A stretch of DNA of 64,000 bases. Origin: Nonomuraea solani. Its GTDB lineage: Bacteria; Actinomycetota; Actinomycetes; Streptosporangiales; Streptosporangiaceae. The position numbers and the translations under genes are program-made. Positions 33,041-44,618 of the stretch are shown here, one piece after another (within the stretch, counting starts at the first letter, position 1; the number at the start of each line of letters is the position of its first letter). The notes under the pieces were generated by a model. The model was not told the DNA's origin. It was given only the letters and a program-made list of their open reading frames with translations, and ran no database searches. The stretch is taken from positions 784,096-848,095 of the forward strand of contig NZ_FNVT01000004.1 of the NCBI RefSeq assembly GCF_900108335.1, in the 5' to 3' direction.

Positions 33041-33050
33041 GGAACCACAG

Positions 33051-33602
33051 GTGGACGCAGCCGACATGGGCAATGACCTGGAAAAGGTCCTCATTCCCGA
33101 GGACGAGCTCCAGGCCAAGATCAAAGAGCTTGCCGGCCGAATCGACGAGGACTACGCGGGCCAGGACGTGCTGCTCGTGGGCGTGCTCAAGGGCGCCGTC
33201 ATGGTGATGGCCGACCTGGCCAGGTCGTTGCACGTCCCGGTGCAGATGGACTGGATGGCGGTGTCGTCCTACGGCGCGGGCACCAAGTCATCCGGCGTCG
33301 TACGCGTGCTGAAAGACCTCGACACCGACATCTTGAACCGGCACGTTCTCATCGTCGAGGACATCATCGACTCCGGCCTCACCCTGCACTGGCTGCTGGA
33401 AAACCTGAAGTCGCGCAATCCGGCCTCGCTGGAGATCTGTGCCGCGCTGCGCAAACCCGATGCGGTGAAGGTGCCGATCGACGTCAAATACGTCGGCTTC
33501 GACATTCCCAACGAGTTCGTCATCGGTTATGGGCTCGACTACGCGGAGCGATACCGCAATCTGCCGTTCATCGGTACTCTCGCTCCGCACGTATATAAGT
33601 AG
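33051..33602 (+). CDS. hpt: Hypoxanthine phosphoribosyltransferase
   Basis: A 183-residue purine salvage enzyme that makes IMP or GMP from the base and PRPP. The PRPP loop is VLIVEDIIDSGLTL; the flexible-loop Ser-Tyr appears in AVSSYGAGTKSSG; the base-binding end has VKYVGFDIPNEFVIGYGLDYAERYRN. GTG 33051 has AAGGA seven bases upstream; ATG 33066 is an alternative. It is joined to tilS and followed by a terminator-like hairpin before ftsH. Confidence 0.95.
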   Translation: MDAADMGNDLEKVLIPEDELQAKIKELAGRIDEDYAGQDVLLVGVLKGAVMVMADLARSLHVPVQMDWMAVSSYGAGTKSSGVVRVLKDLDTDILNRHVLIVEDIIDSGLTLHWLLENLKSRNPASLEICAALRKPDAVKVPIDVKYVGFDIPNEFVIGYGLDYAERYRNLPFIGTLAPHVYK

Positions 33603-33603
33603 C

Positions 33604-33625
33604 GTTCCCGGCCACGGCCGGGAAC
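33604..33625 (+). terminator. Hairpin after hpt
   Basis: A perfect 9-bp stem GTTCCCGGC / GCCGGGAAC with loop CACG begins two bases after the hpt stop codon. No T tract follows, so it may terminate, attenuate or stabilise the message ahead of ftsH. Confidence 0.6.
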
Positions 33626-33840
33626 ATCGCGCAACGTGACGTACGTTGATAGGGCAAGGCCGGTGTAGCGGGCGGGTCCCTCCGTGCGCTCTGCCGGTGT
33701 ACCTTCGGACTCCGGGAGGGTGACCAAGCGTCCCCTTCGGGTAGTCAGAAGTCGCGGTGTCGGATGCCGCGGCCCCGGGGCAGCCCGGGGTTCCAGGCCA
33801 TGGTCAGGAAGGGACGGGCCCGCAAGGGGTTCCGCATCGG

Positions 33841-35831
<1,991 letters not shown>

Positions 35832-35835
<4 letters not shown>

Positions 35836-36410
35836 CCCAGCACGACGTCGACCTGGGGCGGATCGAGAAGGCCGTCCGCGAGATCCTCTACGCCATCGGC
35901 GAGGATCCCGAGCGTGACGGCCTCCTCGAGACGCCCTCCCGGGTCGCCCGCGCCATGGCCGAGCAATACTCGGGGCTCGGGCAGACACCGGAACAGGTGC
36001 TCAACAAGGTCTTCGACGTCGATCACGACGAGATGGTGCTCGTCCGTGACATCGAGGTCTACTCGACCTGTGAGCACCATCTGGTGCCGTTTCACGGCCT
36101 GGCGCACGTGGGCTATATCCCCAACGAGAAGGGCCAGGTCACGGGGCTGTCGAAGCTGGCCCGGCTGGTCGACGTGTTCGCCCGCCGGCCCCAGGTCCAG
36201 GAGCGCATGACCTCGCAGATCGCCGACGCGCTCATGCGGGTGCTGGAGCCCCGCGGGGTCATCGTGGTCATCGAATGCGAGCACCTGTGCATGACCATGC
36301 GCGGCGTACGCAAGCCGGGCGCCAAGACCGTCACCTCGGCCGTTCGCGGAGACTTCCGCACCAGCGACAAGACCCGATCAGAGGCGATGGCGCTGATCCT
36401 GGGCCGCTGA
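35832..36410 (+). CDS. folE: GTP cyclohydrolase I
   Basis: A 192-residue enzyme converting GTP to dihydroneopterin triphosphate, the first step of folate synthesis. Zinc and active-site residues are in STCEHHLVPFHG and ECEHLCMTMRG, and SKLARLVDVFARRPQVQERMT is conserved. GTG 35832 overlaps the ftsH stop (GTGA), so the two are translationally coupled. It opens the fol gene group. Confidence 0.96.
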
Positions 36411-36468
36411 AGACCGAACGGGGTACCCGCGATGTCATCACCTGTGGGGAAGCGCCTAGGCTTGGCCC

Positions 36469-37326
36469 ATGACTAGCGTGCCGATCAACGTGCCCGGAGG
36501 TGCGGACCGGTGCCTCGTCATGGGTGTGGTCAATGTGACGCCCGATTCGTTCTCCGACGGCGGTCTCTGGTTCGACGAGGCGGCCGCCATCCGGCACGGC
36601 CTTGAGCTGGTCCAGGAGGGCGCCGATCTCGTCGATGTGGGCGGCGAGTCCACCCGGCCGGGTGCTGCCAGGGTGTCGCTGGAGGAGGAGCTGGCCCGGG
36701 TCATCCCGGTGATCAGGGCGCTCGACGCCGAGGGCGTGCCGGTCAGCGTCGACACGATGCGGGCCGAGGTCGCCAAGGCCGCGGTCGAGGCGGGCGCGCG
36801 GCTCGTCAACGACGTGAGCGGCGGGCTGGCCGACCCCGAGATGCCGCGCGTGGTGGCCGCGACCGGCGTGCGATACGTCGTGATGCACTGGCGTGGCCAC
36901 AGCCATGACATGGAGACTCGCGCCGTCTACACCGACGTGGTGACGGAGGTGCGCGAGGAATTGAGCAAACGGGTCGATCTCGTCCTGGCGGAAGGCGTCA
37001 CGGAGGAGCAGATCGTGCTCGACCCCGGGCTCGGGTTCGCCAAGAACGCCGAGCACAACTGGGCGGTGCTGGCCGGGCTGCCGCAGCTCGCGGACCTGGG
37101 CTATCCACTGCTCGTCGGGGCGTCGCGCAAGCGTTTCCTCGGGCGGCTGCTGGCCGATCCCGACGGCACGCCCCGGCCGTTCGACCGGAGCGACGACGCC
37201 ACCCTGGCCGTGACCGCGCTGGCCGCGCACGCGGGCGCCTGGTGCGTACGCGTACACGAGGTAGGTCCCAACGCCGATGCCGTGCGCGTGGCGGCCGCAT
37301 GGAAGAGAGCCGGAGCCAACACATGA
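36469..37326 (+). CDS. folP: Dihydropteroate synthase
   Basis: A 285-residue TIM-barrel enzyme joining p-aminobenzoate to 6-hydroxymethyl-dihydropterin diphosphate; the target of sulfonamides. Motifs are MGVVNVTPDSFSDGG near the start, DVGGESTRPGA, INDVSGG-like LVNDVSGG, DPGLGFAKNAEHN and VGASRKRF. ATG 36469 is used. It lies 58 bases after folE and its stop overlaps the next gene (ATGA). Confidence 0.96.
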   Translation: MTSVPINVPGGADRCLVMGVVNVTPDSFSDGGLWFDEAAAIRHGLELVQEGADLVDVGGESTRPGAARVSLEEELARVIPVIRALDAEGVPVSVDTMRAEVAKAAVEAGARLVNDVSGGLADPEMPRVVAATGVRYVVMHWRGHSHDMETRAVYTDVVTEVREELSKRVDLVLAEGVTEEQIVLDPGLGFAKNAEHNWAVLAGLPQLADLGYPLLVGASRKRFLGRLLADPDGTPRPFDRSDDATLAVTALAAHAGAWCVRVHEVGPNADAVRVAAAWKRAGANT

Positions 37327-37769
37327 GCGTCGACACCGCCGCGATCGAGACGGTCAACCAGGAGTTCTACGCCGCGATCGAAAGCGCCGATCTCGACAAG
37401 ATGACCGAGATCTGGGCCGAAGACTCCCCTGACGAGCAGGTGAGTTGTGTGCACCCGGGCTGGACCCTGCTGACGGGCCGGTCGGAGGTGCTGCGGTCCT
37501 GGGCGCTGATCATGGCGAACACCACCTACATCCAGTTCGTGCTGACCGACGTCAACACGACCGTGCTGGGTGACGTGGCCGTCCTGACCTGCGTCGAGAA
37601 CATCCTGACCGCGGGGGAGGAGGGGGAGGCCAGCTTCGCCGCGGGCAAGGTGGTGGCCAGCAACGTCTACCTCCGTACCTCGCAGGGCTGGCGCCTGTGG
37701 ATGCACCACGGTTCGCCGGTGCTCCAGGGAGACGACGACGAGGAGGAGGAAGGCGAGCTTGAGCGCTGA
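37323..37769 (+). CDS. NTF2-like (SnoaL/DUF4440-type) protein in the folate operon
   Basis: A 148-residue single NTF2-like domain: a start helix TVNQEFYAAIESADLDKMTEIW, then SCVHPGWTLLTGRSEVLRSWALIM, and a beta-rich end VYLRTSQGWRLWMHHGSPV. The last residues are acidic (DDDEEEEGE). ATG 37323 overlaps the folP stop and its end overlaps the folB start, so it is made together with the folate enzymes. Such genes recur in this position in actinobacteria. No function is known; a pterin-related catalytic or binding role is only inferred from place. Confidence 0.85.
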   Translation: MSVDTAAIETVNQEFYAAIESADLDKMTEIWAEDSPDEQVSCVHPGWTLLTGRSEVLRSWALIMANTTYIQFVLTDVNTTVLGDVAVLTCVENILTAGEEGEASFAAGKVVASNVYLRTSQGWRLWMHHGSPVLQGDDDEEEEGELER

Positions 37770-38124
37770 TCGCATCGCTCTCAAGGGCCTGCGGGCCAGG
37801 GGGAGACATGGCGTGCTCGCTGCCGAGCGGGAGCTCGGGCAGGAGTTCGTGGTGGACGCGACGCTGTTCCTCGACACGTCGCCGGCCGCGGCCGGCGACG
37901 ATCTCACCAAGACCGTCCACTATGGGGAGCTGGCCCAGGCGCTGGCCGCCGTGGTCGAGGGCGAGCCGGTCGAGCTGATCGAGACGCTCGCGCAGCGGCT
38001 GGCCGACGTCTGCCTGGCCAGCGACCTGGTGCACAAGGTCGAGGTGAGCGTGCACAAGCCGGCGGCGCCGATCCCGCTGCCGTTCGACGACGTGGTCGTG
38101 ACGATCGAGCGGAGCCGCGTATGA
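37759..38124 (+). CDS. folB: Dihydroneopterin aldolase
   Basis: A 121-residue enzyme that splits dihydroneopterin to 6-hydroxymethyl-dihydropterin and glycolaldehyde. It shows LKGLRARGRHGVLAAERELGQEF, TVHYGELAQ, and the C-terminal VEVSVHKPAAPIP with the conserved Lys-Pro. The start is a TTG (37759) inside the end of the preceding gene, supported by GAGGAGGAAGG just upstream. Its stop overlaps the folK ATG. Confidence 0.93.
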   Translation: MSADRIALKGLRARGRHGVLAAERELGQEFVVDATLFLDTSPAAAGDDLTKTVHYGELAQALAAVVEGEPVELIETLAQRLADVCLASDLVHKVEVSVHKPAAPIPLPFDDVVVTIERSRV

Positions 38125-38624
38125 AGGTCGTGCTCGCTTTCGGCAGCAACCTGGGGCGCCGGTTCCAGACGTTGCAGGGTGCCGTGGACAGTCTGTTCGA
38201 CGCTCCTGGGCTGGAGTTCGTCAGGGCGTCCCCCGTCTACGAGACCGATCCGGTCGGTGGGCCGGGCGGGCAGGATTCCTACCTCAACGCGATCGTGGTC
38301 GCCGAGACCTCTCTCGACCCGCGCACACTCCTGGAGCGGGCGCTGAGCATCGAGAACGCCTTCGGCCGCGAACGCGCGGAGCGCTGGGGGCCGCGCACGC
38401 TCGACATCGACCTGATCGTGGTGGGCGACACCGTCTGCGACGACCCCGACCTCACGCTGCCGCATCCGCGCGCGCACGAGCGCGCGTTCGTGCTCGTCCC
38501 CTGGTTCGAGGCCGACCCCGAGGGCACGGTGCCGGGGCACGGCCGGGTGTCGGAGCTGCTCGAAGGGCTCGACAGGCAAGGGGTACGCCTCCGCGAGGAC
38601 CTGAGACTGCAGAGGCCGGATTGA
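38121..38624 (+). CDS. folK: 2-amino-4-hydroxy-6-hydroxymethyldihydropteridine diphosphokinase
   Basis: A 167-residue HPPK that diphosphorylates the pterin before FolP acts. It shows AFGSNLGRRFQTLQ, SPVYETDPVGG, and FGRERAERWGPRTLDIDLIVVGD with the metal-binding Asp pair, then LPHPRAHERAFVLVP. ATG 38121 overlaps folB and its stop overlaps the DUF3180 start, so folP to DUF3180 read as one coupled unit. Confidence 0.95.
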   Translation: MKVVLAFGSNLGRRFQTLQGAVDSLFDAPGLEFVRASPVYETDPVGGPGGQDSYLNAIVVAETSLDPRTLLERALSIENAFGRERAERWGPRTLDIDLIVVGDTVCDDPDLTLPHPRAHERAFVLVPWFEADPEGTVPGHGRVSELLEGLDRQGVRLREDLRLQRPD

Positions 38625-39076
38625 AGCCCACCCGCCCTGGCCACCTGGCCGGCATCGTCGTCATCGTCGCCCTGCTCACGTGGGCGGTGATCAACCCGAT
38701 CTACTCCGATCTGCCGCTCATGCCGTGGACCGCGATCCCGACGGTGCTGCTGCTGGCTCTCGGCGAGGGCTACAGCGCCTGGGTGACCAAGGCGCGGATC
38801 GCCAGGAAGCCCGACACCAAACCGGTGGAGCCCCTGGCGGTGGCCCGGCTGGCGGCCCTGGCCAAGGCGTCGGCGTACGTGGGCTCGGCGTTCGGCGGGG
38901 TGTTCGCCGGGTTCATGCTCTACACGATGCAGATCCTTGACCGGGAGACGCCGCGTGGAGAGTTTTTCACCGCGACGGGCTCCTTCCTGTCCTGCCTCGC
39001 CCTGATCGGCGCGGCCCTCTACCTCGAACACGCCTGCCGCATCCCGAAAGACCCCGAGGATCACAATCCCAAGTAG
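38621..39076 (+). CDS. DUF3180 membrane protein
   Basis: A 151-residue integral membrane protein with four hydrophobic segments (about residues 8-25, 33-52, 84-104, 116-137), matching DUF3180. It starts with TTG 38621 overlapping the folK stop. The family almost always follows folK in actinobacteria, but its function is unknown. It ends the fol group; the next gene is on the other strand. Confidence 0.85.
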   Translation: MKPTRPGHLAGIVVIVALLTWAVINPIYSDLPLMPWTAIPTVLLLALGEGYSAWVTKARIARKPDTKPVEPLAVARLAALAKASAYVGSAFGGVFAGFMLYTMQILDRETPRGEFFTATGSFLSCLALIGAALYLEHACRIPKDPEDHNPK

Positions 39077-39181
39077 TGCGAGACGGCGTGCTCGATCTCG
39101 GCCGGCTCATTTCGCCCGTGGATGAAGGACGTGTCGATGGTGCGCGTCTGATCGACGAGACTCTCGCTCCAAGAGACGAGG

Positions 39182-40288
39182 TTACGCCCCTGTTGAACTT
39201 CTGTCGTGCGATTGTGCGACAGGGGCGCGGCGGCCGAAGAGGTAGATGACCGGAAGGGTGCAGATGAGCGGGCCCAGGATGGCGATCGGGCGCTCCAGCC
39301 ACCATCGCAGGTCGGGCGGGATCCGGTCGCCCAGTGAGCCGAACAGCCACCACGACACCCCCAGCGCGATCGCCATCCCCGTCGTGTGGAACAGGAACAG
39401 CGGCAGCGCGTACCGGTTGATGAAGGCGTTGACCCGCTGCCAGCCCGGCCGCTCCAGCACCCGCTCCATCGACGGCCGCAGCACCTCCACCAGCCCGATC
39501 TGGAACAGCAGCAGGGCCACGATCACGAACGTCGGCGGCGCCATGTTGGACCACTTGTCGCCGGGCACGCCCACCATCGACCCCGGGTAGATGCCCGAGT
39601 AGACCAGCCCGAACAGGGCGAACAGGCCCGTCCACAGCAGGGCGATGTCGTAGCGCCTGGGCAGGATGACGACCCGGTCGTAGAAGAAGCCGGCCTGGTG
39701 GGCCAGCCCCCAGATGATGATCATGTTGAGCCAGCCGGCCCACTCGATGCCATAGCGGAAGCGCACCACGTCCACCACCAGTGCCGCGCCGGCCAGCCAG
39801 ATCAGGGTCAGCACGTCGTAGCGCCGGTGCAGCCAGAGGGCCACCGGCAGCAGCGCGATCAGTACGAGGTAGACACCGAGAAACCACAGCGGGCTGAGCA
39901 CCAGCAGCACCACCCGCCACATCCAGTCCACCTCGAACGTGTACGTCACCACCGCCCCGATGACGACCCACACGCCGGACAGGAACAGAGCCGGTAAGGC
40001 GAGCGCCCGGATGCGGCGCCAGACGAACGCGCCGATGCCCACGCCCCGCGTCTTGGCCCGGTCCCAGGACAGCAGGTGCACATGGCCGCCGACGTAGAAG
40101 AACAGCGGCAGCACCTGCAGCAGCCAGGTGAGGATCCACAGCCCGGAGGTGAAGCCCAGCGGGCTGGTGGGCTCGGGGCCGTGCGGCTTCCACTGCAGGA
40201 TCGTGAAGGCCCAGTGCCAGACCACGACCACGATCAAACTCAGCGCGCGGAGCCAGTCGACGTATTTGTCGCGCTCTTGGGGGTTCAC
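39182..40288 (-). CDS. Acyltransferase family 3 membrane protein
   Basis: A 368-residue integral membrane protein with about ten hydrophobic segments. It begins RDKYVDWLRALSLIVVVVWHW, where the conserved Arg and His of acyltransferase-3 proteins (R-x10-H type) can be seen. Further segments include GHVHLLSW and LFLFHTTGMA. Such proteins acetylate or succinylate glycans, lipids or antibiotics from the cytosolic side. GTG 40288 overlaps the nuoD stop (GTGA), an unexpected coupling. The acceptor is unknown. Confidence 0.85.
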   Translation of the reverse strand: MNPQERDKYVDWLRALSLIVVVVWHWAFTILQWKPHGPEPTSPLGFTSGLWILTWLLQVLPLFFYVGGHVHLLSWDRAKTRGVGIGAFVWRRIRALALPALFLSGVWVVIGAVVTYTFEVDWMWRVVLLVLSPLWFLGVYLVLIALLPVALWLHRRYDVLTLIWLAGAALVVDVVRFRYGIEWAGWLNMIIIWGLAHQAGFFYDRVVILPRRYDIALLWTGLFALFGLVYSGIYPGSMVGVPGDKWSNMAPPTFVIVALLLFQIGLVEVLRPSMERVLERPGWQRVNAFINRYALPLFLFHTTGMAIALGVSWWLFGSLGDRIPPDLRWWLERPIAILGPLICTLPVIYLFGRRAPVAQSHDRSSTGA

Positions 40289-41439
40289 TTGTCGATGTCA
40301 CCCACCACGAAGAACATCGAGCCCAGGATGGCCACCATGTCCGCCACCAGGTGCCCGGGCAGCATCTCGCGCAGCACCTGGATGTTGCTGTAGGAGGCGG
40401 AGCGCAGCTTGAGCCGCCACGGCGTCTTGTCCCCCCTGGAGACCAGGTAGTAGCCGTTGATGCCGAGCGGGTTCTCCGTCCACGCGTACGTGTGCCCCTC
40501 CGGCACCTTCAGCACCTTCGGCAGCCGCTGGTTGATCGGCCCGGGCGGGAGCGAGCGCAGCCGTTCGACGCAGGCGCCGGCCAGGTCGAGTGAGACTTTG
40601 AGCTGCTCGAACAGGATCTCGAACCGCGCGTGGCAGTCGCCCGCGCTCCGGGTGACGACCTTCACCGGCAGCTCGGGATAGGCGAGGTACGGCTCGTCGC
40701 GGCGCAGGTCGAAGTCCACCCCGGAGGCGCGGGCGATGGGGCCGCTGACGCCGTACTGCATGATCTGTTCGCGGGAGAGCACGCCGACGCCCCTGGTGCG
40801 CGCGAGGAAGATCTCGTTGTGCAGGATGAGGTTCTCGATGTCGGGCACCCGGCGCCGGGTCTCGGCCACGGCCTCGGCCACCCGGTCGAGCCAGCCGAGC
40901 GGCAGGTCCTCCTTGAGCCCCCCGACGCGGTTGAACATGTAGTGCATGCGCCCGCCGGAGATCTCCTCCATGACGGCCTGGATGCGCTCGCGCTCGTTGA
41001 AGGAGTAGAACAGCGGCGTCATCGCGCCCAGTTCGAGGGGATAGGAGCCGAGGAACATCAGGTGGTTGAGCACCCGGTTGAGCTCGGCCAGCAGCGTGCG
41101 CGCCCACACGGCCCTGACCGGCGGCTCCATGCCGAGCAGGCGTTCGGCGGCGAGCACCACGCCCAGTTCGTTGGCGAAGCCCGACAGCCAGTCGTGCCGG
41201 TTGGCCAGCATGATGATCTGACGGTAGTCGCGGACCTCGAACAGCTTCTCCGCGCCCCGGTGCATGTAGCCGATGATCGGCTCGGCGGTGGCGATGCGCT
41301 CGCCGTCGAGCGTCAGCCGGAGCCTGAGCACCCCGTGCGTGGACGGGTGCTGGGGGCCGATGTTGAGGATCATGTCCTCGGTGGCCAGCTCTTTTGCGCC
41401 CGCACCGATTCCGACCACGCGTTCCGTCATATGGGCCAT
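40285..41439 (-). CDS. nuoD: Orphan NADH-quinone oxidoreductase subunit D-like protein
   Basis: A 384-residue homologue of the complex I 49-kDa subunit. It shows MILNIGPQHPSTHGVLRLRLTLDGE, IGYMHRGAEKLFEVRDYRQI, NRHDWLSGFANELG, FNRVGGLKEDLP and a C-terminal GSMFFVVGDIDK. In complex I this subunit forms the quinone cavity and contacts cluster N2 through NuoB. No other nuo gene is present, and the next gene is an acyltransferase, so this is probably a second, unlinked copy. ATG 41439 is used; ATG 41430 is also possible. It is divergent from the doxX gene. Confidence 0.9.
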   Translation of the reverse strand: MAHMTERVVGIGAGAKELATEDMILNIGPQHPSTHGVLRLRLTLDGERIATAEPIIGYMHRGAEKLFEVRDYRQIIMLANRHDWLSGFANELGVVLAAERLLGMEPPVRAVWARTLLAELNRVLNHLMFLGSYPLELGAMTPLFYSFNERERIQAVMEEISGGRMHYMFNRVGGLKEDLPLGWLDRVAEAVAETRRRVPDIENLILHNEIFLARTRGVGVLSREQIMQYGVSGPIARASGVDFDLRRDEPYLAYPELPVKVVTRSAGDCHARFEILFEQLKVSLDLAGACVERLRSLPPGPINQRLPKVLKVPEGHTYAWTENPLGINGYYLVSRGDKTPWRLKLRSASYSNIQVLREMLPGHLVADMVAILGSMFFVVGDIDK

Positions 41440-41553
41440 GCTGCCACCGTCCCCATTGATGATCCAGCATGGGGGTTGGTCAAGACATGGTATGAAAGCG
41501 CATCCCGAAGACGGACATGGGGAGGAATATCGGGAACGGGGGGAGAAAGCACC

Positions 41554-42183
41554 ATGAACAGAGTTGCATTTGACGTCGCGGCCCTGATCGCCCGGATCGT
41601 GACCGGTGTGATTTTCGTGGCTCACGGCTGGCAGAAGTGGCAGGCCGGTCTTGGGGCCACCACGCTGGGCTTCAGGGAGATGGGGATCCCGCTGCCCGAA
41701 CTGGCCGCCGGGTTCGCGACCGTCGTCGAGACCGTCGGCGGCATCTTCTTGATCCTCGGCCTGCTGGTCCGGCCGGTGGGGCTGCTGTTGCTGGTCAACA
41801 TGCTCGGTGCGATCGCGTTCGTGCACGGGGGCAACGGCATCCTGTCGGCGAACGGCGGCTGGGAGTTCCCGGGCGCGCTCGCCGTGCTCAGCCTGCTGTT
41901 CCTGGCGCTGGGCGGCGGACGTATCGGGCTGGACGGCATCTTCGGCGCGATGTACCGCAGGCGCTCGGAACGCCACGCGGCGGAGGACGAGGCGGTCGTC
42001 CGCTCTCACCGCCGAACGAACCCACAGGCCGGAGGGCCCACGACGCCCACGCAGACCACCGCGGAGCGGCCGGACGTTCCCCGGCAACCTACCTCAGGGA
42101 GAGTGAACGACGAGGACATGCGAGACATCGACGCCCTCGTCTCCGACGAACCACCACAACACCGCAAGCCGCCGAACCGCTGA
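41554..42183 (+). CDS. DoxX-family membrane protein
   Basis: A 209-residue protein. The first 130 residues form a four-helix DoxX domain (VAALIARIVTGVIFVAHGWQKW, PELAAGFATVVETVGGIFLILG, PVGLLLLVNMLGAI, GALAVLSLLFLALGGG). The C-terminal 75 residues are hydrophilic and probably disordered. DoxX proteins relate to quinone or thiosulfate redox chemistry and, in mycobacteria, to oxidative-stress complexes. ATG 41554 follows GGGGGGAG. It is divergent from nuoD across a 114-base gap. Confidence 0.88.
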   Translation: MNRVAFDVAALIARIVTGVIFVAHGWQKWQAGLGATTLGFREMGIPLPELAAGFATVVETVGGIFLILGLLVRPVGLLLLVNMLGAIAFVHGGNGILSANGGWEFPGALAVLSLLFLALGGGRIGLDGIFGAMYRRRSERHAAEDEAVVRSHRRTNPQAGGPTTPTQTTAERPDVPRQPTSGRVNDEDMRDIDALVSDEPPQHRKPPNR

Positions 42184-42198
42184 ATCGGCGAGGAGGCC

Positions 42199-43500
42199 TC
42201 AGGAGCGGGCCACCAGGTCCCGCAGCGCCTCGACGAGCCGGTCCACGTGCTCCTGCGTGCTCCCGATCCCGATCGAGGCCCGCACCGCGGAGGCCGTGTC
42301 GTCGTCGCAACCACCGTCGGCGGTCTCCAGCAGATGCCGGACGAACGGATGCGCGCAGAACTTCCCGTCGCGCACCCCGATGCCGTATTCGCTGGACAGC
42401 GCCTCGGCCACCTCGCGCGCCGAGTATCCGGCCACAGTGAAGGACACGATGCCGACCCGCGGATGATCATCCCCCCACAGTGACAGCTCCCGCACGCCCT
42501 CGATCGAGGCCAGCCCGGCCCGCAGCCGGGCGATCAGCCGCTCCTCCTCGCGGACCAGCGCGGTCCAGCCGGTGGCGGTGAGCGCGTCGCAGGCCGCGGC
42601 CAGGGCGATGGCGCCCAGCACGTTGGGGGTGCCCGCCTCGTGACGCGGCTCGGGGTCGTCGTGCCACTCTGCGCCCTCCCCGGCGGAGCCGACGGAGCGC
42701 ACCGCGCCCCCGCCCTTCAGGTACGGCTCCCCCTCGGCCAGCCAGTCTCGCCGCCCGATCAGCACCCCGGCCCCGAACGGCGCGTACAGCTTGTGCCCCG
42801 AGAAGGCCACATAGTCCAGGTCGAGCGCGGTCAGGTTGAGCCGCCGATGCGGTACGAGCTGCGCCGCGTCCACCAGGATCCTGGCCCCGTGCCGGTGCGC
42901 GATGTGCGCCAGGGCCGCGATGGGCCACAGCTCGCCGGTGACGTTGGAGGCGGCGGTGACCACGAGCAGCTTCGGCCCCTCGATCCCGGCCAGCGCCTCG
43001 TCGGCGGCGCGGACGGCCTCGCCGGGGAAGGCGGGCGGCGCCAGCCGTACGGACCGCTCCCAGGGGAGGAGGGAGGCGTGGTGCTCGGTGTCGAAGACCA
43101 CGGCGGTCGTGCCCGCGGGCAGGCAGCCGGCCAGCAGGTTCGTGGCGTCGGTGGTGTTGCGGGTGAAGATCACGGCGTCGTCGGTACGGGCGCCGACGAA
43201 GGCCCTGACGGTGTGGCGGGCCTGTTCGTACCGGGCGGTGGTGAGCTGGGAGGCGTAGCCGGCGCCGCGGTGGACGCTGGAGTAGGCCGGGAGCGCGGCG
43301 GCGACGGCGGCGCTGACCGGCTCCAGACAGGGCGCGCTGGCGGCGTAGTCGAGGTTGGCGTAGCCCACCAGCCTGCCGCCCTTGACCGGCACTTCGAGGT
43401 CGGCGCCCAGCACGGCGGGAATGGGCCGGGAAGTGGCGACGGCGGGGGCGGCGGTCGTCTCAAGGGCCGGGATGGCGTTGAAGATCGTCAGCGTGGACAT
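42199..43500 (-). CDS. Class V aminotransferase (cysteine desulfurase-like), under SAM-IV riboswitch control
   Basis: A 433-residue PLP enzyme of the class V (SufS/isopenicillin-epimerase-like) group. The PLP lysine is in YVAFSGHKLYAPFGAG; other family segments are LDYAASAPCLEPV, FTRNTTDATNLLA, DTEHHASLLPWE and ILVDAAQLVPHR. It may release sulfur from cysteine or act on another amino acid. ATG 43500 follows GAGGAG. A SAM-IV leader immediately upstream ties its expression to S-adenosylmethionine, so a role in methionine or sulfur supply is likely. The end lies 15 bases from the convergent doxX stop. Confidence 0.85.
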   Translation of the reverse strand: MSTLTIFNAIPALETTAAPAVATSRPIPAVLGADLEVPVKGGRLVGYANLDYAASAPCLEPVSAAVAAALPAYSSVHRGAGYASQLTTARYEQARHTVRAFVGARTDDAVIFTRNTTDATNLLAGCLPAGTTAVVFDTEHHASLLPWERSVRLAPPAFPGEAVRAADEALAGIEGPKLLVVTAASNVTGELWPIAALAHIAHRHGARILVDAAQLVPHRRLNLTALDLDYVAFSGHKLYAPFGAGVLIGRRDWLAEGEPYLKGGGAVRSVGSAGEGAEWHDDPEPRHEAGTPNVLGAIALAAACDALTATGWTALVREEERLIARLRAGLASIEGVRELSLWGDDHPRVGIVSFTVAGYSAREVAEALSSEYGIGVRDGKFCAHPFVRHLLETADGGCDDDTASAVRASIGIGSTQEHVDRLVEALRDLVARS

Positions 43501-43539
43501 GGCGAAGCTCCTCGGGTCATCGGACCCCTGGGAACAGCC

Positions 43540-43660
43540 ACGGAGCCCGCGCTTGCCCGCCACACCTCGTGACGGACCAGGTCTTCACCCGGGGCACCCC
43601 GCCGCGGACGCGAGGGTTGCCGGCCAGCTAGCCGGGGCTTGTCGCTGGCACTCATGACCT
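43540..43660 (-). promoter_or_regulatory. SAM-IV riboswitch
   Basis: Read on the minus strand from 43660 the leader shows GGTCATGAGTGCCAGCG, CAAGCCCCGGCTAGCTGGCC, GGCAACCCTC, GCGGCGGGGTGCCCCGGGTGA and finally GGCAAGCGCGGGCTCC. These are the hallmark segments of the actinobacterial SAM-IV aptamer: P1-P2 core, CAACC-type internal loop, the GGTG...GAAGACC return strand and the downstream pseudoknot. It ends 40 bases before the aminotransferase ATG, close enough to act on translation or termination when SAM is bound. Confidence 0.85.
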
Positions 43661-43853
43661 ACGTTCGAGACTATATACCAACACGAAACCTGCTCATCAA
43701 CCTGCCGCCCCGACGAGGTGCGTGGCTTGCACCGTAGCGGCGGTCTGCTTGACAGATGCGACCTCTTGGTGGATTCGGCAAGCCGCGAACTTATGCGACT
43801 CCTGACTCGTTGCTACCGGAAACCCGTCAGCCATGAGTTATGGAGGTGCCCAG

Positions 43854-44617
<764 letters not shown>

Positions 44618-44618
<1 letters not shown>

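Noticed and set aside
43501..43563. N-terminal extension of the class V aminotransferase to 43563
   Set aside because: The extension would translate the SAM-IV aptamer; ATG 43500 has the proper ribosome site.
43670..43853. yybP-ykoY (Mn) riboswitch before terC
   Set aside because: terC genes often have one, but the conserved core sequences could not be seen here.
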